From: Caryophanales bacterium
Lineage (GTDB): Bacteria > Bacillota > Bacilli > Exiguobacteriales > Exiguobacteriaceae
NCBI GenBank assembly: GCA_902363455.1
Contig: CABJAC010000008.1
Span: 1-57,550 of the forward strand
Direction of reading: 5' to 3'
Length of the DNA: 57,550 nucleotides
Shown: positions 1 to 8,486 of the stretch, piece after piece
Position numbering within the stretch: position 1 is the first letter of the stretch
How the letters are laid out: the number at the start of each line of letters is the position of its first letter
Program-made: the position numbers and the translations under genes
The notes under the pieces: generated by a model
Database searches by the model: none
Told to the model about the DNA's origin: nothing
What the model saw: the letters and a program-made list of their open reading frames with translations, nothing else

Positions 1-124
1 AGTTTTTCTTTGACTACCGCCCATTTCACTTCACTTGAATATACGTTTTTGCCCATGCAAAAACACCTCCGATGTTAGTACTTTTTAAAAGTGTACCACT
101 CCGAAGGTGTTTTATATTGTCTCA
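1..124 (-). mobile_element. 5' end of an IS3-type insertion sequence (partial)
   Basis: The element runs off the left edge. Its terminal inverted repeat reads TGAGACA then ATATAAAACACCTT inward from position 124 to 104, and the start of an OrfA-like gene follows inside it. A very similar terminus (TGAGACACACATAAAACACC, from 57459) marks the IS at the right edge, so the two are probably copies of the same or closely related elements in the same orientation. The target-site duplication cannot be determined because the other end is outside the window. Confidence 0.75.
3..56 (-). CDS. IS3-family transposase OrfA, N-terminal fragment
   Basis: Eighteen codons are visible, reading MGKNVYSSEVKWAVVKEK from an ATG at 56, then the gene leaves the window. 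The start Y-S-x-E-x-K-x-x-V-V-K is typical of the small HTH protein (OrfA) of IS3-type elements, which binds the terminal repeats and is joined by frameshifting to the DDE transposase OrfB. The ribosome site GGAGGTG (64-70) lies 7 bases upstream. Family assignment rests on a short stretch and on the flanking terminal repeat. Confidence 0.65.
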   Translation of the reverse strand, partial: MGKNVYSSEVKWAVVKEK

Positions 125-198
125 AAATTTTAGGTTAGCCCAATCGATAAAAAAACGATGTCAGATGCTTTTTTTGTGAGCTGTCGTTGAAGCGTCTC

Positions 199-1107
199 TT
201 AACCAAACGTATTGGTCGGAATCGAATCCAGATCTGCTTGTTCTCTTAAACGTTTTTCTTCCATTTTTTTTGGATCCGCCTTTTTCATGAAACGTTCCCA
301 AGAAGCATTCAGCTCCGAACCCAGCAAGATGATCAATCCGGTAAAGTATAACCACAATAAGACGATGACGACACTACCAAGTGACCCGTACGTCTGATTG
401 TAATTCGAGAAGTTAGATACGTAAAAACCAAAACCAACTGATAGGAGTTGCCAAACGATGACACCAAACACGGCACCAGGAATGGCTTGTTTAAAGGTAA
501 TTGGTCGTTTAGGTGCAACCCGGTAAAAGATCGAGAGGATAAAAATCAACAAGATGGTTGAAATCGTATACCGTAACACGGTCAATAAGATTTTCTGACC
601 CATATCAATCGGGAGAACAAAATTTGCTAAATAACTGATGATCGGTCCGCCGAGGACGTTTAATACGATCAGTAACAGCATCCCGATTCCGAGAACAATC
701 GTTAAGATCAAGGCAATTCCACGTGAGGCGACGAAACTACGCGGTGAAAAATCACCATATGCATGATTTGCTGTCGTAATCAGACGGTCTACCCCTTTAG
801 AAGCCGACCAAATCGCAAGAATCGCCCCGATTGACAAGAGACCTCCCTGCGGTTCTTTGATCGCTTGGAAGATGACATCCGTAAATGTGTTGACCGATCC
901 ACCCGGTGCCAAGTCACGGATTTGTGATTCAAGCGTCTGTTGATCAATGTCAAAGAAAGATAATACCGAAATAACAAAAATGATACCTGGGAAAATAGAT
1001 AAAAACCAGTAATACGCTAACGTTCCGGCATAATCCGTAATGTTGTGATCAGACATGCGTTGCTTTAGATTAAGGGCTAACCCTTTTGGATCACGTGTAT
1101 GTGCCAT
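199..1107 (-). CDS. YihY/BrkB-family integral membrane protein
   Basis: About 302 residues with six hydrophobic segments. The N-terminal part carries the family pattern Y-A-G-T-L-A-Y-Y-W-F-L-S-I-F-P (about residues 26-40), and the later segment S-N-Y-N-Q-T-Y-G-S-L-G-S (about 235-246) is the conserved YihY signature. YihY proteins (once misnamed ribonuclease BN) are inner-membrane proteins of unknown transport role. An ATG at 1113 is also in frame, but AAGGAGA is only 2 bases from it and 8 bases from the ATG at 1107, so 1107 is preferred. The C-terminal tail is charged and probably cytoplasmic. It is a single gene behind the terminator of the Nudix gene. Confidence 0.9.
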   Translation of the reverse strand: MAHTRDPKGLALNLKQRMSDHNITDYAGTLAYYWFLSIFPGIIFVISVLSFFDIDQQTLESQIRDLAPGGSVNTFTDVIFQAIKEPQGGLLSIGAILAIWSASKGVDRLITTANHAYGDFSPRSFVASRGIALILTIVLGIGMLLLIVLNVLGGPIISYLANFVLPIDMGQKILLTVLRYTISTILLIFILSIFYRVAPKRPITFKQAIPGAVFGVIVWQLLSVGFGFYVSNFSNYNQTYGSLGSVVIVLLWLYFTGLIILLGSELNASWERFMKKADPKKMEEKRLREQADLDSIPTNTFG

Positions 1108-1123
1108 CGTCATCTCTCCTTCA

Positions 1124-1150
1124 TAAAAAAGAGGCAGTCTAGGACCACCT
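1124..1150 (-). terminator. Terminator after the Nudix gene
   Basis: On the minus strand the sequence AGGTGGTC-CTA-GACTGCCT folds into an 8-bp stem (with G-U pairs) followed by CTTTTTTA. It lies between the Nudix stop (1196) and the start of the YihY gene. Confidence 0.7.
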
Positions 1151-1195
1151 CATTGTCTTACTATACTTTTCCCCTGTTTAATCCAACTAAAAACC

Positions 1196-1621
1196 TCAAT
1201 TATCTTCTAGCCGGATATCATAAAACCGTTCCGATGTGCTGTTTAGCTGTTCGGCAAGTGACGTCGGACGGACAGGTAAATTTAATAAATCTTTTCGTTT
1301 GATCCATAACGGCGTGTAACCGGAAGACTTATCTTCGAACTCTTCTCCGGTCCCGGTTCCAAATACACCTCCGGTCACTTTTGCCCAGTAATAAGGATTC
1401 TCGAGTCCGTTAAAACGAACAACTGCCGCGACGCCTTCCAGTTCGACGTCCAGTCCAAGCTCTTCATGAGCTTCTCGAACTGCTGTCTCTTCCAGTGTCG
1501 CTCCTTCTTCTCGTCCGCCGCCCGGAAATACATAATAAGTTTGTCCCGGTTTATCTCGACGGATTAATGCCACTTCATCCGCTTCATTAATCAAGATAAT
1601 CGCACTTCTTTGAATCGGCAT
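1196..1621 (-). CDS. Nudix hydrolase
   Basis: 141 residues. The Nudix helix is seen at residues 35-57 (G-G-R-E-E-G-A-T-L-E-E-T-A-V-R-E-A-H-E-E-L-G-L), so the protein should hydrolyse a nucleoside diphosphate linked to another moiety; the substrate cannot be told from sequence. The first Glu of the consensus GX5EX7REUXEEXGU is Ala (residue 41), while the metal-binding REXXEE core is intact, so activity is likely but may be altered. The gene starts 30 bases after the pfkB-type gene on the same strand and is probably co-transcribed, which would fit a house-cleaning or salvage role. SD AAGGGG precedes the ATG. Confidence 0.88.
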   Translation of the reverse strand: MPIQRSAIILINEADEVALIRRDKPGQTYYVFPGGGREEGATLEETAVREAHEELGLDVELEGVAAVVRFNGLENPYYWAKVTGGVFGTGTGEEFEDKSSGYTPLWIKRKDLLNLPVRPTSLAEQLNSTSERFYDIRLEDN

Positions 1622-1651
1622 TACTTTTGTTCCCCTTTCGGATATGAGGAC

Positions 1652-2563
1652 TCAACGAATGGCTTCAAGCATCTCTGGAATTAATCCATTTTCTGTGGAC
1701 GCAATGACTTTTGCCGCCACTTTCATTCCCAGCTTTAAAGCATCCTCTGCTTGTTTCGAGTCTGTCAGCTCAGAAAGTACCGCAGAGAAGAACGAGTCCC
1801 CCGCACCTGTTGAGTCAACTACTTTCACTTTTTTTGTTCCGACGTGACCGGATGTTGCCGTGCGACGATCAACATAAACAGCACCTAACTCACTCATCGT
1901 AACGACAGTGAATGGAGCACCTTTCTTCGCCAGCTCATTCGCTACATGAATCGCATCTTCAACGGTCACAATCGATAAATCAGACAGGATTTCAGCTTCT
2001 TCCCGGCTGCAAATGAAGCCTGTGAACCCTTGTAGCAAGTGACGGTTACGCTCGATGACACTCAAATGTCCGCACACACCGTATAATGGCAACTCCATTT
2101 TACGACAAAGATGGATCAAGCGTTCAAGTACCGTTACCGATAAATCCAGGTCGATGGCAACAGCGTCGACGCCATCCAGCGCATAGACGGATTGACGGAG
2201 AATTGCTTCTTCCAACAGCTTCGCATCCGGTTGTTTAGAGATTGAAGTTTGAAGATCCCCTTCATTATCCATAACAGCAAGCCACATGCCCATTCCACGA
2301 TCTTCGAGCATCTCGACATGATCCACGTTCGCTCCGTATGACTTTAACTCTTCGAGTACACCAACACCGATTTGATCGTTCGTAACCGTCGAGATAAAAC
2401 GAACATCATTACCAAGCACGGCGAGATTTTGCGCCACATTCCGTCCTGTACCACCGTTCGAGAAGGTGATATCCCCGACGTTTTTCGCATCTTTATGCAA
2501 AGGTGCAAACGAAGTTCCTTTTATATCGACGAATACTTTTCCGATTACTGCAATTTTCTTCAT
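1652..2563 (-). CDS. PfkB-family (ribokinase-like) carbohydrate or nucleoside kinase
   Basis: 303 residues of the ribokinase fold. The N-terminal glycine motif N-G-G-T-G-R-N-V-A-Q-N (about residues 36-46) is the sugar-binding PfkB signature 1, and D-S-T-G-A-G-D-S-F-F (250-259) is signature 2, with Asp256 as the catalytic base. The protein would phosphorylate a sugar or nucleoside hydroxyl with ATP. Pseudouridine kinase-like and other sugar kinases are possible; no glycosidase or transporter partner is adjacent to decide. It is the first gene of a likely two-gene unit with the Nudix gene and has its own sigma-A promoter at 2634-2662. Confidence 0.88.
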   Translation of the reverse strand: MKKIAVIGKVFVDIKGTSFAPLHKDAKNVGDITFSNGGTGRNVAQNLAVLGNDVRFISTVTNDQIGVGVLEELKSYGANVDHVEMLEDRGMGMWLAVMDNEGDLQTSISKQPDAKLLEEAILRQSVYALDGVDAVAIDLDLSVTVLERLIHLCRKMELPLYGVCGHLSVIERNRHLLQGFTGFICSREEAEILSDLSIVTVEDAIHVANELAKKGAPFTVVTMSELGAVYVDRRTATSGHVGTKKVKVVDSTGAGDSFFSAVLSELTDSKQAEDALKLGMKVAAKVIASTENGLIPEMLEAIR

Positions 2564-2633
2564 TCCTGTTCCACCTCTAAAAAAATTTCATGAACCTGGA
2601 GGATCTGACATACGTTCTAGGCACATTGCTTCC

Positions 2634-2662
2634 ATTATAGTAAAATTTCAAAACGGTGACAA
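2634..2662 (-). promoter_or_regulatory. Sigma-A promoter for the pfkB-type gene
   Basis: On the minus strand TTGTCA (2657-2662) and TATAAT (2634-2639) are separated by exactly 17 bases. The transcript would start about 65 bases before the ATG at 2563. Confidence 0.8.
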
Positions 2663-2688
2663 CCAATCGAACCATCACTCTACATCAC

Positions 2689-2726
2689 AAAAAAACCTTC
2701 TTCCATTTTTGGAAAAAGGTTTTTTC
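2689..2726 (-). terminator. Terminator after menA
   Basis: The stem AAACCTTTTTCCA / TGGAAGAAGGTTT with loop AAAA is followed by a T run on the minus strand. It lies directly after the menA stop at 2735; an A run on the other side means it could also work on the plus strand. Confidence 0.8.
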
Positions 2727-2734
2727 ATTGAAAA

Positions 2735-3628
2735 TCAGAAATTCGAAATAGTTAAACTGACGGCAAGCAACAGACCAAAAATCGTGTTGACCTTTCCTGT
2801 TTGCGCCATACCCGGCATCAATTCCTGCGGCGGTAGATCACGCCAGAACAACTTCACGGCTTTGATCATCAACGGAATACTCAGGAGTGCCAACAGTGCC
2901 CACCATGTGACGTTAAAGGCTACCACGGCAATCAGCAACGACAGCACGGCTGCCGTAAAGAAGGCAATCAACACATATACCGCTGCCTGATGACCGACGA
3001 GACAAGCAATTGTTTTTCGCCCGTTGACCTTATCGTTATCGAGATCCCGAATGTTGTTCGCGAGTAAAATCGAACCAATCAGAATCGCCACTGGAATCGA
3101 GATAGCGACGGCTTCCGTCGGAACATAACCGATTTGCAGATAAGCGGAAATCGCAATGATCACGTAGCCCATAAAAAAACCGGCAACGACCTCTCCAAAC
3201 GGTGTATAAGCAATCGGCAAAGGTCCTCCCGTATAGATATAGCCGACAAACATCGAAACAATTCCGATCAACAGCAACCACCACGTTGTCTCGATACACA
3301 AGTAAATACCGAGTAAAGCGGAAATACCATATAAGGTCAAGGCAAATGCCAAAATCGTACCCGGTTTGAACCCATCGCGGACGATGGATCCACCAATCCC
3401 GACAGACTCTTCCGTATCGAGACCCCGCTTATAGTCATAATATTCATTAAATAAGTTCGTCGCAATCTGAATCAACATCGACGCGATCAACATTGCAAAA
3501 AACAGATCCAACCGCAGCGATTCGATGCGCGGTGCAACGATCGCCGTCCCCACGACGACAGGAACAAAGCTTGCCGTCAACGTATGTGGTCGTGTCATTC
3601 GCCAATATACAGCGATTGATTTATTCAT
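2735..3628 (-). CDS. menA: 1,4-dihydroxy-2-naphthoate polyprenyltransferase MenA
   Basis: 297 residues from the ATG at 3628. This start has AAGGGG about 9 bases upstream; the in-frame ATG at 3688 adds 20 residues and has no comparable site. MenA is a UbiA-family membrane enzyme that attaches a polyprenyl chain to 1,4-dihydroxy-2-naphthoate to make demethylmenaquinone. Both Asp-rich motifs are present: N-L-F-N-E-Y-Y-D-Y-K-R-G-L-D (58-71) and D-L-D-N-D-K-V-N-G-R-K-T, with 8-9 hydrophobic helices around them. It is transcribed divergently from menF, so the whole dedicated menaquinone branch to this step lies in one locus. Loss of the last methylation gene (ubiE/menG) from the locus is usual. Confidence 0.95.
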   Translation of the reverse strand: MNKSIAVYWRMTRPHTLTASFVPVVVGTAIVAPRIESLRLDLFFAMLIASMLIQIATNLFNEYYDYKRGLDTEESVGIGGSIVRDGFKPGTILAFALTLYGISALLGIYLCIETTWWLLLIGIVSMFVGYIYTGGPLPIAYTPFGEVVAGFFMGYVIIAISAYLQIGYVPTEAVAISIPVAILIGSILLANNIRDLDNDKVNGRKTIACLVGHQAAVYVLIAFFTAAVLSLLIAVVAFNVTWWALLALLSIPLMIKAVKLFWRDLPPQELMPGMAQTGKVNTIFGLLLAVSLTISNF

Positions 3629-3779
3629 ATAATAAACCCCTTTCCTGTCTAAGTGTATCGGGTTTCGTTTTTTACTGTCAATGCTCAATCCCAGATAGCT
3701 TATTCCTTCTTTTTTTCAGGTAAAAAGTTTACACTTAGAATAAGTGAAACATATCACAGGATCTTTAGACTAGGGGGCA

Positions 3780-5168
3780 ATGAGCGGTATGGCTTACGCT
3801 CAACACGAGCTTAAACAATGTATCGAACGTGCTGTTGCACATGCGAACGCATGTCAGCGGTCAATCGTCGCCGCATATTCATGGAATATCGAGGCGCAGG
3901 ATGTAAGTGTGCTGGCATCCGGCACAGAAGAACGCTTTTATTTTACGACGCCCGATCGGTCGATGCGTGCCATTGGATTCGGTATCGCACAACAACTGAA
4001 TACAGCTGGACCCGATCGTTTCTTACGTATGCAATCACAATGGTCGAACTTGAATCGGGATCATATCGGCACCGATTTATTTGCTTTTTGCGGTTTTTCA
4101 TTTGCTGAACTGAAGCATACGGAATATCGATGGTCTTCATTCGGGGAAGCATCGATGACCGTTCCGAAATATTTGTACCTGGAACAAGACGGTCATACGA
4201 CCGTAACGGTTTTTGCGTTGATTGAACCGCAATCTAACGCAGAAAAGATTTTAAATCAGTTGGCCGTCGAATATGCAGCGTTGCATACACCAAAGTCTGG
4301 TCAATTCGTCACACGAATTCGTCTGACACGCGACGGAAACGATGCTTTTGAAGCTTCATTCCATCAAGCAGCGCAATTATTGAAAACATCGCTTAAAAAA
4401 ATCGTTTTGGCCCGTGAAGTAGTATACGAGTTGGATCAACCGGTTGATTTAGCCGGTCTCGTACAGGAACTGGAGTCTTCCCAGCCTGGAAGTTACATCT
4501 TCTTCTTCCAACCGACGACTGACGAAGCTTTTATCGGTGCTACGCCGGAACGATTGGTCTTAAAAACCGGTCTTGAATTAAAAACTGCTGCTGTCGCAGG
4601 CTCTGCTCCGCGCCATATGTTGGAACAGACAGATATCGATCTTGGTCAATCGTTGTTACAGGATGATAAAAATCGGATGGAACATGCCATTGTCGTCGAC
4701 TCGATTGAGAATACACTTCAAAATCTTTCGACACGCATTGAAAAACCACATGAGCCGATGCTATTAAAAAATCGGCATATCCAACATCTGTATACACCAA
4801 TTAACGCTACCTTATTACCGGAGGTCAGCCTTTTTCAGCTGATTGAGAAACTGCATCCGACTCCTGCACTCGGAGGAGAACCGAAAGAAGCTGCCGTTGC
4901 AGCCATTCAATCCATCGAAACATTTGAACGCGGGTGGTATGGTTCGCCTGTCGGGTGGATGGACGGTCAGGAAAACGGTGAATTCATCGTTGCCATTCGG
5001 TCCGGTCTGTTTACCGATCGAACAGCTGTCCTTTATGCCGGTTGCGGAATTGTTGAAGGATCACGCCTGCAAAGTGAGCTGGAAGAAACTGATACCAAAC
5101 TATCACCGATGCTCCGGGCGCTCTCGCATCTTTGTACGGTAGAAAAGGATGATATTTATGTTGACTAA
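3780..5168 (+). CDS. menF: Isochorismate synthase MenF
   Basis: 462 residues, the usual length for Bacillus-type MenF. It converts chorismate to isochorismate, the entry step of menaquinone synthesis. The C-terminal chorismate-binding domain (about 190-455) shows P-T-P-A-L-G-G-E-P, E-R-G-W-Y-G-S-P-V-G-W-M-D and Y-A-G-C-G-I-V-E-G-S, all family hallmarks (Mg and chorismate site). The start at 3780 sits very close to AGGGGG, and an ATG nine bases later (3789) would be better spaced, so the first three residues are uncertain. It is the first gene of the men operon and overlaps menD. Confidence 0.95.
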   Translation: MSGMAYAQHELKQCIERAVAHANACQRSIVAAYSWNIEAQDVSVLASGTEERFYFTTPDRSMRAIGFGIAQQLNTAGPDRFLRMQSQWSNLNRDHIGTDLFAFCGFSFAELKHTEYRWSSFGEASMTVPKYLYLEQDGHTTVTVFALIEPQSNAEKILNQLAVEYAALHTPKSGQFVTRIRLTRDGNDAFEASFHQAAQLLKTSLKKIVLAREVVYELDQPVDLAGLVQELESSQPGSYIFFFQPTTDEAFIGATPERLVLKTGLELKTAAVAGSAPRHMLEQTDIDLGQSLLQDDKNRMEHAIVVDSIENTLQNLSTRIEKPHEPMLLKNRHIQHLYTPINATLLPEVSLFQLIEKLHPTPALGGEPKEAAVAAIQSIETFERGWYGSPVGWMDGQENGEFIVAIRSGLFTDRTAVLYAGCGIVEGSRLQSELEETDTKLSPMLRALSHLCTVEKDDIYVD

Positions 5169-6804
5169 ATGGATGCATCTCTTAATCGATAACTTAGTAA
5201 AGGGCGGTGTCCGGGATTTCGTCATTAGTCCGGGATCACGTTCGACACCACTCGCAATCGCCGCTTTTCTTCATCCGTTCAGCCGTACCCACGTCCTTAT
5301 CGACGAACGGTCGGCTAGTTTTTTTGCTCTTGGCTTAACCCGAGCGGAAGAAACAGTGCGTCCTGTCGCTTTAATTTGTACGAGCGGAACAGCTGCGACT
5401 AATTATTATTCCGCTATTACGGAAGCAAACATCTTTGAATTACCGTTAATCGTGTTAACGGCTGATCGTCCTCATGAGTTACGGGGCGTCGGAGCACCTC
5501 AAGCCATCGATCAGGTCGGTCTGTACGGCAAACAAGTCCGCCACGCTTTTGATTTGCCGTTGCCGGAAGAAACGGCTCTTCCATATGTAAAACATGTGGC
5601 AGAAAGAGCTGTCCTCCTTTCGTTGACCGAACCCGCCGGTCCTGTTCATATCAATGTTCCTTTGCGTGAGCCTTTGGTTCCAGCGCTCGATTTGTTGAGA
5701 ACGGGACAATCGGTCGGTGAACCCGGTCCATTTCAAATGGAGACACAACCGACAAAGTGGACGGATATTTTATCGACCGAGCGTCTTTTGATCGTCATCG
5801 GACCCCAACTTTCGTTGAACGACACTCAAATTATTTTAGAGTATGCCGATCAAGCACGAATTCCGGTGTTAGCGGACCCGCTCAGTCAAGGCCGCCGTTT
5901 TTCCAATGATACGGTGTTTGGATATTATGATACCTGGTTAAAGGAAGAAACAATTCATGAATACATCCGTCCGGATCATATTTTACGGTTTGGGGCGATG
6001 CCGACCTCTAAACCGTATCTGCTTTGGTCCAAAGGAATCCCGACGACAGTCGTCGGTCATGCGTTGAATTGGCGTGATCCCCAGTTGCAGGCACAGTTTT
6101 TGAGTGGTCATCCGAGTCAACTGAAAACACTTCCGGTCACGATACACGAGCCGTCTTATCTCGAAACACTGCAACGGGCGGAACAAACGGTCCTGAACGT
6201 ATTTTCCGATTTAGACGCCGAACTACTGACAGAGTACAACGTCGTCCGGGCATTAAACGCTGCACCTGAGGGCAGCTTGTTTGTTTCCAACAGTATGCCG
6301 ATTCGTGATTTGGATACATTTTTACCGACCGGTACACCACTCCGGATCCTTGCCAATCGCGGCGCCAACGGCATCGACGGCATTCTTTCGAGCGCACTCG
6401 GATCAACATACGAATCCAACAATCGATATCTTCTCGTCGGTGATCTCGCGTTTCTTCATGACATCAACGGGTTAATGATGGCACGAACGATTCCGATTAC
6501 GATTCTTTTGATCAACAATACAGGCGGCGGTATTTTCAGCTTTCTTCCGCAACATGAGCTTGACTCCGCTTTATTTGAACCACTGTTTGGAACAGCGCAA
6601 GAGGTCGATTTCAGTCACCTGGCTGCCGGCTATGGCGTGGATTATGAACGAATTTCATCAATTGCGCATCTTAAATCGACCTTGCGACAACAAGCGACTG
6701 CGACCCGGGTCCTGGAAATCGTAACCAATCGTCCGGAAAACGTTCGGCTCCACCGCTTGATTTGGGATCAGACAAACCAAGCATTGCAGGATGAATTCCG
6801 ATGA
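5158..6804 (+). CDS. menD: SEPHCHC synthase MenD
   Basis: About 548 residues. A thiamine-diphosphate enzyme that adds decarboxylated 2-oxoglutarate to isochorismate. Seen: S-P-G-S-R-S-T-P-L at the N-terminus, D-E-R-S-A-S-F-F-A-L-G (substrate and ThDP domain), G-A-N-G-I-D-G-I-L-S-S-A and the ThDP/Mg loop G-D-L-A-F-L-H-D-...-N-N-T-G-G-G-I-F. ATGs occur at 5149 and 5158; the site AAAAGG touches the first and is about 9 bases from the second, so 5158 is chosen. The gene overlaps menF by 11 bases and menH by 4, implying translational coupling. Confidence 0.95.
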   Translation: MLTKWMHLLIDNLVKGGVRDFVISPGSRSTPLAIAAFLHPFSRTHVLIDERSASFFALGLTRAEETVRPVALICTSGTAATNYYSAITEANIFELPLIVLTADRPHELRGVGAPQAIDQVGLYGKQVRHAFDLPLPEETALPYVKHVAERAVLLSLTEPAGPVHINVPLREPLVPALDLLRTGQSVGEPGPFQMETQPTKWTDILSTERLLIVIGPQLSLNDTQIILEYADQARIPVLADPLSQGRRFSNDTVFGYYDTWLKEETIHEYIRPDHILRFGAMPTSKPYLLWSKGIPTTVVGHALNWRDPQLQAQFLSGHPSQLKTLPVTIHEPSYLETLQRAEQTVLNVFSDLDAELLTEYNVVRALNAAPEGSLFVSNSMPIRDLDTFLPTGTPLRILANRGANGIDGILSSALGSTYESNNRYLLVGDLAFLHDINGLMMARTIPITILLINNTGGGIFSFLPQHELDSALFEPLFGTAQEVDFSHLAAGYGVDYERISSIAHLKSTLRQQATATRVLEIVTNRPENVRLHRLIWDQTNQALQDEFR

Positions 6805-7598
6805 AACTGCGTCATCACTCCTACCATGTCGAAATTATAGGAAGCGGTCCGCCCTTGTTGCTGTTGCATGGATTTACCGGCAGTAGTGCTACATGGGAAA
6901 TGCTCGGACGCCGACTGCAGTCGGATTATACTGTCTACTGTATTGATTTACTTGGACATGGTCAGACAGTTGCTGCTCCCTATCAGCGGATGCGGCTGAC
7001 GGAACAGGTGAAGGATTTACAAGACTTACTTGCGACCCGCGATGAAACCTGGTCTGTTTTAGGCTATTCAATGGGCGGACGGATTGCTCTTATGCTCGCC
7101 GCGACATCAAAACAGGTAAAACAGACGATTGCCGTCAGTACAACACCAGGCATCCGTTCGGCACATGAGCGGCGATTACGACGGCAAGCCGATCGCCGTC
7201 TTGCCGATCGTTTATTAACGGACGGGTTGCCGAATTTCATCGCTTATTGGGAGTCACTCCCGCTCTTTGAAAGTCAACGTCACCTGCCGCTTGAAGTACA
7301 GGAGTCGATTCGCCGTGGACGCCTTGGACAATCGGCTGAAGGTCTGGCCGCTTCTTTGATTGCTCAAGGAACAGGTAATATGGCTCCGGTTTGGCATTTG
7401 CTTGATGCTGCGGCGATTGATTGGATCGTCGGTGAGGAGGACGTGAAGTTTAAAAAAATCGCCGACGAAGCCGCTTTACCGGAAAAAATTCACTTAATTC
7501 CCGCCGCATCGCATGCCCCGCATATCGACCAACCGGAAAAGTTTGTTACAATAGTAGAGAAATTACTCTTAACTAATCAAATGGGGGAATCGAAATGA
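6801..7598 (+). CDS. menH: SHCHC synthase MenH (alpha/beta hydrolase)
   Basis: 265 residues. MenH eliminates pyruvate from SEPHCHC to form SHCHC. The alpha/beta-hydrolase fold shows the oxyanion loop L-H-G-F-T-G (22-27), nucleophile elbow G-Y-S-M-G-G with Ser90, and the catalytic His238 in A-S-H-A-P-H. Start ATG overlaps the menD stop (ATGA). On sequence alone it could be any small esterase, but position between menD and menB fixes the call. Confidence 0.92.
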   Translation: MKLRHHSYHVEIIGSGPPLLLLHGFTGSSATWEMLGRRLQSDYTVYCIDLLGHGQTVAAPYQRMRLTEQVKDLQDLLATRDETWSVLGYSMGGRIALMLAATSKQVKQTIAVSTTPGIRSAHERRLRRQADRRLADRLLTDGLPNFIAYWESLPLFESQRHLPLEVQESIRRGRLGQSAEGLAASLIAQGTGNMAPVWHLLDAAAIDWIVGEEDVKFKKIADEAALPEKIHLIPAASHAPHIDQPEKFVTIVEKLLLTNQMGESK

Positions 7599-8419
7599 GA
7601 TACGTTCCAGAATGGACAGCTGCCCGCAGCTATGAAGACATCAAGTATGAAAAATGGAATGGGATTGCAAAAATCACAATCAATCGTCCCGAAGTACGCA
7701 ACGCGTTCCGTCCGCAGACGGTCCATGAATTAATCGATGCTTTTTCACGGGCACGTGACGATCAAAATGTCGGTGTCATCGTGTTAACAGGGGAAGGCGA
7801 TCTTGCATTCTGTTCAGGCGGCGACCAAAAAGTCCGCGGACATGGCGGTTACGTCGGTGAGGATGAAATCCCACGTTTAAATGTCCTCGATTTACAACGT
7901 TTGATCCGTGTCATCCCGAAACCAGTCATCGCGATGGTTGCAGGTTACGCTATTGGTGGTGGACACGTCCTTCATCTCGTCTGTGACTTAACAATTGCAG
8001 CGGATAACGCTAAATTTGGTCAAACAGGTCCTAAAGTCGGATCATTCGATGCTGGTTACGGTTCAGGTTACCTCGCACGCGTCGTTGGTCATAAAAAAGC
8101 ACGTGAAATTTGGTACCTTTGCCGTCAATACGATGCACAGCAAGCCCTTGATATGGGTCTCGTCAATACAGTCGTTCCACTTGCCGATTTGGAGCAAGAA
8201 ACAATCCAATGGTGTTCTGAAATCCTTCAGCATTCACCAACAGCACTTCGTTTCTTAAAAGCTGCATTCAACGCTGATTCAGATGGTCTTGCAGGTATCC
8301 AGCAATTAGCGGGTGACGCGACATTGTTGTACTACACAACAGATGAAGCAAAAGAAGGACGCGACGCGTTTAAAGAAAAACGTGATCCGGACTTCGGAAA
8401 GTTCCCACGCTTCCCATAA
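7595..8419 (+). CDS. menB: 1,4-dihydroxy-2-naphthoyl-CoA synthase MenB
   Basis: 274 residues of the crotonase family. It cyclises o-succinylbenzoyl-CoA to DHNA-CoA. Seen: [10 protein letters not shown] (oxyanion hole and flexible loop), [11 protein letters not shown], and the MenB-specific [11 protein letters not shown] segment that carries the catalytic Asp and Tyr. Length and the C-terminal [12 protein letters not shown] are characteristic of MenB. It overlaps menH by 4 bases and has the SD GGGGGA. Confidence 0.97.
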   Translation: MRYVPEWTAARSYEDIKYEKWNGIAKITINRPEVRNAFRPQTVHELIDAFSRARDDQNVGVIVLTGEGDLAFCSGGDQKVRGHGGYVGEDEIPRLNVLDLQRLIRVIPKPVIAMVAGYAIGGGHVLHLVCDLTIAADNAKFGQTGPKVGSFDAGYGSGYLARVVGHKKAREIWYLCRQYDAQQALDMGLVNTVVPLADLEQETIQWCSEILQHSPTALRFLKAAFNADSDGLAGIQQLAGDATLLYYTTDEAKEGRDAFKEKRDPDFGKFPRFP

Positions 8420-8422
8420 TAC

Positions 8423-8461
8423 AAAAAAGGTTCAATGTCGAAAGACGTTTGAACCTTTTTC
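8423..8461 (+). terminator. Terminator between menB and menE
   Basis: AAAAAAGGTTCAA ... TTGAACCTTTTT forms a stem with A and T tails, so it can act in either direction. It splits the men operon between menB and menE; partial read-through or a promoter inside it would be needed to express menE-menC. Confidence 0.85.
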
Positions 8462-8486
8462 GTATCATCTTAAAGAAAGGACGTGA